From positions 62,001 through 126,000 of the forward strand of contig JAHDVF020000142.1 in NCBI GenBank assembly GCA_022606425.2: 64,000 nt of DNA, written 5' to 3'. Shown here piece by piece: positions 54,725-64,000 of the stretch. Made by a program: the position numbers and the translations under genes. Below the pieces are notes generated by a model that saw nothing but the letters and a program-made list of their open reading frames with translations, had not been told where the DNA came from and did not search any database. The stretch's first letter is position 1, and each line of letters opens with the position of its first letter. This stretch comes from Lepidostoma basale (taxonomy: Eukaryota > Arthropoda > Insecta > Trichoptera > Lepidostomatidae).

Positions 54725-54875
54725 ATAATGAAATAAAACGATATTTTTTAAACTACTTTCACTTTTGTCTTTATTTCGACAGCGACCGGTTTCGCCAGGC
54801 TCGCTGCCATCAACAGAGTGGTGCAATAAAGACAATAACGGAAGTAGTCAATTATCGTGTTATTTAATTAATATG
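54725..54875. mobile_element. family A element, short
   Basis: AATGAAATAAAACGATATTT and CTTTCACTTTTGTCTTTATT lead to a well-kept minus-strand module (54,777-54,816: CTGTTGA, T, G-GCAG-CGAGC-CTGGC, GAAA, CCGG, TC). The right arm is AAGACAATAACGGAAGTAGT with ATCGTGTTATTTAATTA. Confidence 0.55.
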
Positions 54876-55990
54876 TACTGGATTCCGAATCTGGGTTCTC
54901 TGTGGTAAAGAGCCATATTTTTCCATTTATACGTTAAGAACAAATATTAAAAAAAAATAAGAATTCACTTTTGACAGGAAATAACCGTCAATTGAATCAC
55001 GTGAGTTAAGGGAACTGAAATGTAACGCATGACGTTAGATAATTTTCCAATGAAATAATATGGCCAGAATATTTGGCAGAGTATTGGTGCTGACAAAGTT
55101 GCTTCAACTAATTTTATCAATAGTTACTTCACCTCTTATACCATTACGAAATATCGTCTTATGACCAAAAATTTATCGCAAATAATAATTTAAAAAAATC
55201 TTAAAATCGATTTTCATGTTTTCAAAATCAACGCAGAAATTGGAGACACTCTTTTTTTGGCTTAAACATTTTAGCATTACAGCAGTAGAAAAGCAGTATT
55301 CACAGTTTTTTGTAATATATCTGAGATCAAGATCACCAAAAACCAAAAATAAACAAAAAATGTAAAAAAAAACATTTCATTTTGAATTGCCTTACAACCA
55401 GACAGAGAATGTTTTGAATCTGAGCAAGGAATATTTTCCCAGAAAGATTGTCGGTGACCGTTTGTATAAACCCTTCTTTGATCTTTTTAAAACTTATTTC
55501 AGGAAATTGTGTGAATGGAATTTTAAAATTAATCGTTTTTTGAAAAAGTTATAAATTCAATGACGAGGGAATGTTTTACATTTTTTTCCCATTAAGTTTG
55601 TAGTAGTTAAGCCTTGTGATATAATACGTAAATTTTAAATATAATACATGTTAATTGGGTATCTGGTGCCGATTGTACTCGTAAAAGGCAACTTAGGTAT
55701 GGCGATCTAGATTTTTTGACGATTAATTTTTTTTTAGCTGAAAACACAGTTTTTTTCTACTTTTTTGTATATTTTCTAAATATGTTTAGAAGGTTTAACA
55801 GCTTTTTTGTCGGGTAAAAAATATAAAATTCGAAACATTTTAAAAAATAAACTCAAAATTGGAAATAAAACAGTGTTTTATTTCAAAACAAATTATCATT
55901 ATGGAACACCATTGTTACGAATAAAGTTTCTTAGATTCATTATTTAAATGTCTCATTTAAATTTAAAAAATATATAACAAAATAATAGAA
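54875..55990. other. AT-rich stretch, nothing recognised
   Basis: No repeat copy, coding block or structural element was recognised. Confidence 0.45.
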
Positions 55991-55993
55991 CTA

Positions 55994-57273
55994 CGGTAGA
56001 ACGTCATTTATCAGTACGTCTGTTAACCGGAACGTCAATTATCCGGAGAAGGAAATCTTGTTAAAAAAATCGCTGATTATTTTTTTTAGTACTGTAGAGT
56101 AATGTAAGCCTTTTTAAGTACATATACTATTATACATACATACAATGTAATGTTGCAAACCATTACGATTTCTTCGGCCACTGTATTCGCGCCTAACTCT
56201 GTAGCTCCCCAGTTAAGTACCTCTTCGAAATATATTTCCAACTATCCCCTGTTAGCGAAATACAGCAACATCGCGTTATTCCAAAGACGCATTTTCGGTT
56301 TGGCAATACTGTTTTTTCTACCCCCTGCACCGAGCGACAGAAACCGCCCACTTCACTCTAGTCCGCTTTGGGAGTAGGCCGCCATCTTGTGCTTCGCTTC
56401 GCCAGTGTCCGTTACCGCCACGATGTAGAGAAACGTTAATCCGTCTCCATCCGGCTGGACCAGCAATGGTTCAGCCTTTCTCCCATTATATCGTTTGAAG
56501 GTACGCGTCAGGTAGAATACTAATAATAGATTTATCCATATCGAAGACCGCACATTGGTCCCACATGTGCGTCATGTGTCCGCGTGTCTGCGATTAGTTC
56601 CGATGGCTCTGTCGGACATTGACGTGATCACGTTCGAGGTCTCCGTTTCTTGCTGCCACCCGATTGTCAAGGGCCACACCACCATGCGGAACTGCGTGGA
56701 CCACTTCTACACTCCGTACAGCACCACCAGCCTATGGAACCTTGTGTCTGTCAGGTGACTCTGAACTTGTATTTTGTGAACCGCCATCAACTGGTCAGCG
56801 TCACTGACAACGTCGACGGACGACGTCGCTGGTCGATGTCCTGATGAGCACGCCATCGAGAAATCGCCACGAACAGCCTCTTCATTCTTCCATTTATGTT
56901 TCGATTAATAAGACATCCCTAGCCTCTGGATTACTGTTATAATTTTAACTAACTAATAAACCTCCATGTATCCCATATAACCTGCGTTTATATTTACACC
57001 CGTCCCTAGTCGAATGATAACAGCCGAAAAGAATCTCACGGATTAAAACCGGAGATTAAAAGTCCTGCTCTCTGCGCTAGCCGAGGTGGAGAGGTACATT
57101 TCAACATATTTTTCCAGTATAATTTGTTATTTCATTATTAATAAATGAGACGAGGAAAAAAAACGATTTACACCTTATTTTGCTTAAAGAATTAGTGCCT
57201 TTTTTTTATCCGGAAAATCGATTTTCCGGAACACCTCTAGTCCCAATTAGTCCGGATAAATGACGTTCTTCTG
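55994..57273. mobile_element. pogo-like (Tc1/mariner) MITE split by a solo LTR
   Basis: Left end CGGTAGAACGTCATTTATC and right end GGATAAATGACGTTCTTCTG are near-complementary and flanked by TA on both sides (55,992-55,993 and 57,274-57,275). TTATCCGG-type subterminal repeats (56,038 and 57,230-57,262) are typical of pogo/Tigger termini. Removing the LTR leaves about 320 bp without a transposase. Confidence 0.7.
56146..57103 (+). mobile_element. solo LTR of the 49-53-kb family, older copy
   Basis: Plus-strand start TGTAATGTTGCAAACCATTA, then TTCTTCGGCCACTG, the GC-rich middle and the end GGTACATTTCA correspond to the minus-strand LTR at 52,431-53,365 with substitutions and small indels. No second LTR or interior is nearby, so it arose by LTR-LTR recombination. 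The flanking tetramers are ACAA and ACAT. Confidence 0.8.
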
Positions 57274-57559
57274 TACTTAGAAAATAAGTATATCATACAT
57301 ACGCCTCAAAAGTTTTTCTTTGATTTGAATTGAAAATGAAATGTAATTAATCAATACTACTGATATTTGATTTGTAAGTATTGAAATGACAGGTTTATAA
57401 ATTAGATTGTAAAACAACCAAAGCGTCCACCGTCTTGAGTAATTGTCAGCGAGTTACAGCAGTGTTCTGTACAGGTGAGCTCAATGAAAGGGTACGTAGT
57501 AATTTAGAAATATGTACCTCCAGAGAAAGAACTATTCGAATTTCCATGTCGGCGTAATT

Positions 57560-57680
57560 AAGCACCATTGAGACAGCAGTTTTAAATAGGGATGTTGTGC
57601 TGCGACTGAACCATTCTCAAGGGTTTTCTAGCTGGGATTTTCTTTTTCTCGCAACATGTCATTTTCCGTTTATTTTACCT
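57560..57680 (-). mobile_element. RTE fragment, fourth subfamily
   Basis: GAGACAGCAGTTTTAAATAG, CTGCGACTGAACCATTCTCA and TCTCGCAACATGTCATTTTC match 33,025-33,130, the C-terminal R-E-W-F-x-C region. Confidence 0.6.
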
Positions 57681-58490
57681 GGGGACATTAAGCATTTCCA
57701 ACGCAAAGAGCCGGACCCGTACCGAGATAGTAGCCGTTCTGATGAAGACAGAGGTACGTAAGGAATTCCTCTGCCTTGCATTTATGTGGAGTCCGTGCTT
57801 TGTAAATATTTTATAGTGAACTAACGAACGCAATCAAGAACTGTCTTGGTGGTCATTGCAAGTCGTAAACTGTGCACTTAAGAAACTACTCTTTATGTTG
57901 CGGTGGGGTTCTTTTCAAACCACTGATATTTCATTGTCACATCCTTTTTTATGGAAATAACAAGTGTAATCATTTTTCTATTATTTTTATTTCTAGTGTT
58001 AGCGTGTAAAATGTATATGTCTTTTAAATATATGTATTCTACGTACGTTATTTTGCAAAAAAAAATTCTTCCATAATAAATCTTGAACACCCAGCTCTAA
58101 CGAATTCATTTCAGAAATACTTGTCTTAATTCTTGAAATAATTATTAATTTTTTATTATTCACAAATAACTACCAATTATTTTGCAAAAAATATTTTGAA
58201 GAATTTTAATATAAATAAAATATTCCTTATTATCTCTGTAGTCATTTGCTGTGAGAACTAAAAAAAAGCTTTAAAATTTTTGGATTAAATATAGAAATAA
58301 TAAAAATCTAAGAAGTTATGGTTTCTCTATAACATATCTAAATCGTTTCCCCAACCCAGACTTATGAAAAACTTGAACTTGAACGAAATAGAGGTAAATA
58401 ATGAAAGTAAAAATAAAATAAAGTAAAACCAATTTTCATTATACTATACTCGTACATAGAATTCAATTACACTTAATTTTATGGGTTCGA
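57680..58490. other. AT-rich stretch, nothing recognised
   Basis: Short frames only. No repeat match seen. Confidence 0.4.
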
Positions 58491-58492
58491 AT

Positions 58493-58556
58493 GGGTTCCA
58501 AGAGCTCGCTGCCATCTCCTGGGATTATTCACCAGAAAATGGCAGCGAGCTGCCGA
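58493..58556. repeat. short inverted repeat, hammerhead-like remnants (family B type)
   Basis: GAGCTCGCTGCCATCTCCTG is mirrored by CCAGAAAATGGCAGCGAGCT around TGGGATTATTCA. The right arm continues GCCGAAATGACG. The arrangement recalls the family B foldback at 43.1 kb, directly abutting a SINE. Confidence 0.35.
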
Positions 58557-58803
58557 AATGACGACCTTCGTGGCAGAGTGGTTAGAAGCTCTGACTTTCA
58601 TACCGAAGGTCCCGGGTTCGATTCCCGGCGATGGCAGTGTGATTGTCACATTGTCTTTGGTCTGGTGTGTAGAATTCACGTGACAATAAAATGGCGATAG
58701 ATTGGCTACCTTTCACATGTCATGCGGATCATCAATATAATAGCTAAAAAATAATGTGTATACAGTAATTGGGCTTAAGCGACCTGTTGTATACAGGAAA
58801 AAA
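58557..58803 (+). mobile_element. tRNA-derived SINE, best full-length copy
   Basis: The tRNA-like head has an A-box region (GTGGCAGAGTGGTTAG, about 58,569) and an exact B box (GGTTCGATTCC, about 58,616), framed by CCCGGG...CCCGG. It is followed by GTGTGATTGTCACATTGTCT, AATTCACGTGACAATAAAAT, GGCGATAGATTGGCTACC, the hairpin partner CATGTCATGCGGATC, and GGGCTTAAGCGACCTGTTGT with an A-rich tail. Pol III transcription and LINE-dependent movement follow from the family type. Other copies: 10.97, 13.39, 30.48, 40.44, 60.6 and 63.35 kb. Confidence 0.85.
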
Positions 58804-59389
58804 AATCGATCGGAGACAAAATCAAGTGAATTTAATTCAATTCAAATTGTATGTAAGAAATATCAGTATGTACTCGTACACTCACATAATAAAAAAATAG
58901 CCAAAAATAAATATTTCGAGTTTTCTTACATTGAGTTGAAAGAACGTGGCCGATCATTTCCTACGAGAGTTTCGCCAATTCTTCTTTTAAAAATGTTTGA
59001 AACTTTTTTGATATATTTTCGGGGCCTTTTTACATATAAGGTCAGAGCCACACGTTGTCCGTGGGATATATATCCGGGGAATGACCAGGCCATGCAAAAC
59101 AATTGGTTAATCTTCCACGTGGGGTTGTTTGAGATCTCCCATGAATGTATTGATCTTTTTTAAATGTACCGTCAAATATTGGCAACATACCAAATTACAA
59201 AACTATATATTTTTTTGAATTAAAAAAAAATAATACGTTTTGTTATAAATATAATATATTATTATGTACATACATACGAGTATTACATATTTTATGAAAT
59301 ACATATTCATGAAAAACAGTTATTCGATTATATATCGATATCATATTTCGATTATATATCGATTGTTGTAGTAAATAGGATCACCATCA

Positions 59390-59800
59390 TAATCAGCCTG
59401 CATCCGTCCACTCCTACTTCAACTGTTTCCATGTCTGTCGATCCTGAACAACACGCATCCATGTCGTACCGGCTATCTCTTTAATGTCGTTCCTATATCA
59501 AAAGTGGGGACGTCCTTGGTTTCGGGTCACAGTTCTAAGATATCAGCAATGGAGGCAGTTTGTCCATTTATCGTCAGAGCTACGAATGGCATGGCCTGCC
59601 CAGCCACTCTTCCGTGATATCACATCATTCTGTTCTGGATCTAATAGTGGCGTTTCTCACTCTGTCTACTATACTGATCCTCAACAAAGTTTTTTCCATA
59701 CCTCTTTAGACAATTCTAAATTTATTGGCACTTTTCTGAGTCAATATATTGTATTCAGGCCAAGTTTTTCATCGTTTATTGTCCACTTTTAAATATATGT
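59390..59800 (-). mobile_element. RTE-like LINE C-terminus, third subfamily
   Basis: Minus-strand reading: IVDRVRNATIRSRTE, a W-L-G-R-P block, GRPHF and RNDIKEIAGTTWMRVVQDRQ followed by TWKQL near 59,400. This is the same subfamily as 19,330-19,740. Confidence 0.65.
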
Positions 59801-60320
59801 ATGTTCGTGTCTATTTGTTTGTTACGCTCTCTAGTCGCTTTCCTCACTTATTTCATTGATATCTTGCATGTTTGCCGCTCGGTTCTTTTCTGCTTCAAAT
59901 AACCTGCTGTGCCTTGCGTGTGCCTTGTTCTGTGTCCCAGGGCGACTGTTCCAGGACATTATTACTATTGGCTCCCGTCAATTGTTATGAACCGAAGGCA
60001 AAGCTGCCTCCTGGTAGGGCGTGGAATTTAATATAAATAAATAATTGCTCAAATGTTTTAATTCTTTTAATTGACAAATTAGTACACCCCTTGTGCCCCC
60101 CCCTCCAATATGATCCACCCTAGATTCCCCACATTTTCTCTGCACCTTTCATTCTGTGTCACGCCCCTCCCACATCTAGCTGCTCAGTTCTCCTGAATGT
60201 GTGTATATTTTATTTTATTTTATTTATTTGAATAAACTCGTGTGAGGCGTGAGTGCGCACGGGACATAGAAGGAAAACAATAAAGTAGATTAAATGTGGC
60301 CTGGCATCCCGATTCACTTG
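59800..60320 (+). other. probable retroelement 3' UTR pieces
   Basis: 59,905-60,050 is GC-richer (GTGTCCCAGGGCGACTGTTC) and ends in (AAAT)n. 60,060-60,310 carries a C-rich stretch and ends GAATAAACTCGTG and AATAAAGTAGATTAAATGTG with GCCTGGCATCCCGATT, the terminus shared with 7,848-7,870. Confidence 0.35.
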
Positions 60321-60594
60321 AAATCTTAAACGTAAGTCCCGGAAGGACGAAGGACAGGTCTAGGAAGTGTACGAGCGAGGCTGACGAAAGGTCGTCGCTG
60401 TCCCATATAACATAACAGCCTCGGGTATGTCTATGTCTATACTAGTACTACCAAATTGAAATCGACATAAAAATGACAACAAAATAGAGCCAACGAAATT
60501 GATATAACCACGCCAAATCAAAATATTTGTTTCACACATCGACGTAACTGTCGGATCTTCTGTCCAATTTCTTTGTCCAGTCTGGCATATATTA

Positions 60595-60720
60595 TAATTC
60601 ACGTGACAATAAAATGACGATAGATTAGCTACCTATCACATGTCATGAGAATATATATAATAGCTTAAAACAAATTGTTTACAGTATTTGGGTTCAAACA
60701 AGCTGTCTTATTTAAAATAG
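60595..60720 (+). mobile_element. tRNA-derived SINE, 3' fragment
   Basis: AATTCACGTGACAATAAAAT, GACGATAGATTAGCTACCTA, CATGTCATGAGAATAT and TTTGGGTTCAAACAAGCTGT. The head and the GTGATTGTCACA part are missing. Confidence 0.75.
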
Positions 60721-60749
60721 CTAAAGTGTATAACAAAAGAACTATAATA

Positions 60750-61065
60750 TAAACAATAGAGACGAAGATGTAAATTATTTGGAAACAGAATATGGTGGTC
60801 GAGGCGTTTACAGGACTTATGACATGTCATTGGTTGGGTTGAGCGATCGCTTCATGTAATACAACATTTACCATTCCGCCCTTCTTATGAACACCACGTC
60901 TGAAAATTATTTTTTGAAAGTTGTATGTATGCTACCATGTTGAGAAACATTTCACATATTTTAGTTCAACCTACACTAGCGCCATCTATTGAGACTAGAT
61001 GTAAGCATTAAGCGGAAAATCTTTATTAATGTAATGTAAAAGGTTATCGATCCAATTATCACACA
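60750..61065 (+). mobile_element. MITE family M, older subfamily
   Basis: ACAATAGAGACGAAGATGTA, TGGTGGTCGAGGCGTTTACA, TTGGTTGGGTTGAGCG, ACACTAGCGCCATCTATTGA and AAGCGGAAAATCTTTATTAA. It faces the copy at 61,090. Confidence 0.75.
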
Positions 61066-61089
61066 TTAGTAGACAACGCCTGGAGAAAA

Positions 61090-61310
61090 CTCTCCAATAA
61101 GAAAAGCGGAATGGGGATGTTGTATTACATAAAGCGATCTCTTAACCCAACCAATGACAGGTCATAAGTCCTGTAAACGCCTCGACCACCATATTCGGTT
61201 TCCAAATAATTTACATCTTCGTCTCTATTGGGATACAATTAATTCTTAATGATTAACCCGTAATGGGTAATGTCCAGTATTTGTCTACAAGTATTTATTT
61301 GTATACATTT
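61090..61310 (-). mobile_element. MITE family M, start half with long terminal repeat
   Basis: Plus-strand order: AAGCGGAATGGGGATGTTGT, TCTTAACCCAACCAATGACA, GTCGTCTCTATTGGG-type sequence, ATTAATTCTTAATGATTAAC, CCGTAATGGGTAATGTCCAG and TATTTGTCTACAAGTATTTA. With the preceding copy it forms a 500-bp imperfect palindrome. Confidence 0.65.
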
Positions 61311-61764
61311 AAAAAAAGAAAAAAGCAATATAAACAAACTGCAAATGATAACAGACGAGAACGAATAGCAAATTTCACTTAAAATATAAAAAGGTCTAAA
61401 TAAATAAATAATATGAATAACCAGTGATTCAAATAGTTGTCTAGTGATAAAAACAATGTCAATAGAGTACATAAATGTTATTGTGAACTATAAAAACGTC
61501 TTTAAATGCCGCGTAGCTGATCAATTATATAAGGGTAAGTAGAGTACAAACACTGTTTATGAGTAATTATTTATTTTTTAAATAATCAAAAAATATAAAT
61601 CGAATCGGATATCAAGAATCGAATCGAAATGGACACACTTGATAAATAATCAATAAATATTTATATTTTCTTAAACCATTTTGTAAAACGTAACCCTTCA
61701 TTTAATAGTTTAGCAAATTTTGTAAAAACCGAAAAAAAAACATTATTCGTATAGAAGACAAACA

Positions 61765-62090
61765 TGGTTACCAATACCGAAGTCCTGAGGCGAGCTAGAG
61801 TTGACAGGGAACTGTTATCAACTATCAAGGTTCGCAAGATCTCACATCTGGGTCATATATTGCGTGGGAAAAAGTACCACCTTCTTCAACTGATATTGGA
61901 GGGGAAAATTGAGGGACGCCGAGGGCACGGAAGGAGATAAATGTCCTGGCTGCGAAACGTGAGGGATTGGACCGGCATCCGAAGTATGGACGAGCTGTTC
62001 CGAGTGGCGCAGGACAGGGACAGGTTCGCCGAGGTGATATCCAACGTTGGGGGGACCCGACAGGGCACTTGAGGAAGAAGAAGATTCGTA
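61765..62090 (+). mobile_element. RTE-type LINE C-terminus, fourth subfamily, well preserved
   Basis: One long frame with a single stop reads MVTNTEVLRRARVDRELL, KVRKISHLGHILRGKKYHLL, QLILEGKIEGRRGHGRR, stop, MSWLRNVRDWTGI, DELFRVAQDRDRFAEVISNV. These are the usual last 100 residues of this subfamily (E-V-L-R-R, L-G-H-I-x-R, K-I-E-G-x-R, S-W-L-x-N-L-R). AGGAAGAAGAAG marks the 3' tail. Confidence 0.8.
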
Positions 62091-62654
62091 CAGAATATTA
62101 AAATTGTATTCATATTTTTATGGTACGCTACACGGCTACACTGTACATTCTTATCTACCTATAAGGGAACACAAACCAATTCTAGTGGCATTGTTTACGA
62201 GAAAATCTAATTTACTCGGATATTTGGTTTTGGACAGTTGGCCGGCTTCGATTACTGTCAGTTTATTTTGAGTTAAAAAAAAATTAGTATGAAAAAAAAC
62301 ATTATTTTCAAACAAATATAAAACAGCTTAATCGACAGATAAATATTTAAATCATGGTTAATCATTTATTGTACGTATTACATATTATACATTTTTTAGA
62401 AATTTAGCTTTTCATTTTTTTTTATTAACACATTTTTATCGATATACACATATATGTTATTATAATATATTATTGTAATAAACATTTAAAAAATATGTTT
62501 TTTCCATTTTTCAATAACAAACAGGAAATATTATTTTCGTTGAAATCAAATAAATCGTGAAAAGGAGGGTTAATATTGCTCTTTAAATTGACGAAACCGA
62601 CCCTTTTTTAAAATCATTTGGTTTATTTCGATATGTTATCATTTGATTTATTTC

Positions 62655-62720
62655 TTTCACCTGAATTATTGCATGTCACGCACGCACGTCGATTTCTCCG
62701 AACCCTGACTATTGTCTCAT
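62655..62720 (-). mobile_element. RTE scrap
   Basis: TGCATGTCACGCACGCACGT and CGATTTCTCCGAACCCTGAC are the complement of the conserved C-terminal region (compare 21,010-21,060). Confidence 0.5.
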
Positions 62721-63274
62721 TGCGTATACGTAAATTTATATTCACAAACACGTTTTGAATAAAACCTTACATGTTTATCTTAAGTAATTTTCAGCATTGA
62801 AGCATTAAAATCGAATTTCGTAAGCAAGAATATGAGATAATATTAAGTAAAACGAAGAAATTCAAATTCTATATGCGAGAATATTACCTGCTTTGATACG
62901 TACATAATTCAAACCCAATATCTCTAAGCTCCAGGGATTTGGGTAGGTCTAGAGTTACTTACTTAACGAGTGTATGAAGCCTTTCAGGTTTACATGTTCA
63001 TTTATACATATACAAATGTGCAAAATGATGGTAAAATTATATATGGCCGTGTTAGTTTATTCCACTATTTAAAAAACTGTATTAACTGAATATTTCAGAA
63101 TATTTTATAATGTTATAAATTAAAAAAATTACAAATACTTATTTGGCAGATAGTAACTGAATGTTGCAGTTTATAAAAAATATATATTTGGTAAATAAAA
63201 CAAAAAATATTTTATATTGAAAATTCCTATTTTATTCTCCAATTTTACGTACATACAGATATTTTGTATTTATT

Positions 63275-63345
63275 ATTATTATTTTGCTGAATCGCTCTTT
63301 ACATCATGACAGCATGAGCCAAATCAATGTAAAGGGTATTATAGC
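63275..63345 (-). mobile_element. LINE 3' end with (AAT)n tail
   Basis: TATTATTATTATTTTGCTGA, ATCGCTCTTTACATCATGAC and CAATGTAAAGGGTATT match 30,640-30,720. It sits next to a SINE again. Confidence 0.5.
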
Positions 63346-63530
63346 TATCATAGTGATTCTCGTGACATGTGATATGTAGGTAATCTATCGCCATTTTACT
63401 GTCACGTGAATTCTACACCAGACTAAAGACAGTGTGACAATCACACTGCCCTCGCCGGGAATTGATCCCGGAACCTTCGGGGTGGCAGTCAATGCACTTA
63501 CCACTCGGCCACAAAGGTCGTCATGGTTTT
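63345..63530 (-). mobile_element. tRNA-derived SINE, full head, 3' truncated
   Basis: Minus strand: ATGACGACCTTTGTGGCC, GAGTGGTAAGTGC, GGTTCCGGGATCAATTCCCG (B box changed), GTGTGATTGTCACACTGTCT, TAGAATTCACGTGACAGTAA and ACATGTCACGAGAATC. The 3' end is missing: the copy stops at ATAGCTAT. Confidence 0.8.
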
Positions 63531-63689
63531 GTAAAAAATATGACCAATAAGACAATATTTCCAAAAAATAGTGTTTTTTTCATACTCAGGACCATAACGG
63601 ATTCTTGGAACGACGTAATTTGACTTTTATATTGTGTTTTTAAGATGAAATAACCACAATTCCACTTATAATAATTTTTTTTTTTTTTA

Positions 63690-64000
63690 ATTGTATCTCA
63701 ATAGAGACGAAGACGTAAACTGGAAACTGAACATGGATGATCAAGGTGTTTACAGGACTTATGACCTGTCATTGGTTGGGTTAAGCGCACGCTTTATGTA
63801 ATTACAACATTCCCCATTCCACCTTTGTTATTGTGATCATGCATGACAAATTTTTGGAAGATGTATATATACTTCAAAATCCATATTTATCTTCACGTGT
63901 CAGTTTCAGTCAGCCATCTATGTAGATTTGGTTGCACTAGTGAATTTTTTCAAGAATTAACCTATACAACGGACCCACTAACGCCATCTATGGAGAATGA
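63690..64000 (+). mobile_element. MITE family M, young subfamily, reaches the window edge
   Basis: Nearly identical to 8,630-8,955 over its whole length, including TGATCATGCATGACAA and ACGCCATCTATGGAGAATGA. Confidence 0.8.

Noticed and set aside
55830..55860. TTCGAAACATTTT as another hammerhead-like module
   Set aside because: No stem II, core or self-complementary stem III nearby.
57400..57490. Possible first exon ending CTGTACAG|GTGAGC
   Set aside because: A lone donor-like match without promoter elements, base-composition change or downstream exon; too weak to call.
58557..58640. tRNA-like sequence with A and B boxes
   Set aside because: It is the head of a SINE repeated several times in the window with a long non-tRNA body. 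It is not a free tRNA gene.

Overview
The window looks like nuclear DNA of an arthropod, most likely an insect; I cannot name the order. The evidence is high A+T content, no dense open reading frames on either strand, spliced-gene signals, arthropod-type RTE, Jockey-group and CR1/L2-like non-LTR retrotransposon remnants, a tRNA-derived SINE, small DNA-transposon relics, and one arthropod-style Inr plus DPE core promoter. I see no intact protein-coding gene, no rRNA or functional tRNA gene and no CRISPR array. Nearly every long open frame is either a transposon fragment or a chance frame in AT-rich DNA.

Layout. 0-10 kb: 3' ends of LINEs (Jockey-group and RTE), a tandem duplication of an RTE 3' end (2.99-4.08 kb), a foldback element (4.97-5.09 kb), a TIR element (6.29-6.72 kb), two neighbouring copies of MITE family M (8.2-8.95 kb) and a large inverted-repeat element (8.95-9.63 kb). 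10-20 kb: SINEs, a pyrimidine-rich microsatellite, a hAT-like MITE, a decayed spliced gene remnant on the minus strand (15.2-16.4 kb) and a near-perfect palindrome (17.34-17.51 kb). 20-30 kb: LINE remnants, several small hairpin elements, and the best host-gene signal: a CpG-rich block with an Inr/DPE promoter at 27,015, running to ATG and a consensus splice donor at 27,580, followed by about 2 kb of AT-rich, intron-like DNA. 30-49 kb: RTE and CR1-like LINE relics (including a reverse transcriptase segment with only two stops at 36.3-36.8 kb), a hAT MITE, a G-rich tract, and PBS-like tandem units. 49-57.3 kb: a young 4.27-kb non-coding LTR retrotransposon with almost identical LTRs, and an older solo LTR of the same family nested inside a pogo-like element. 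57-64 kb: SINEs, RTE remnants and more family M copies.

The most unusual signal is a recurring hammerhead-ribozyme-like module found in several unrelated repeat families: a CTGANGA-like core, one linker base, a stem-loop, GAAA, a four-base self-complementary stem III (CCGG, CATG or CTAG), then TC or TT. In the best copies the flanks form stem I in the correct register. The modules often sit head to head in palindromic elements. This matches what is published for the minimal hammerheads of Penelope-like retroelements, which are thought to act as dimers. No Penelope reverse transcriptase is visible here, so the carriers would be non-autonomous copies. A further family carries what looks like a covarying U-A replacement of the essential C3-G8 pair.
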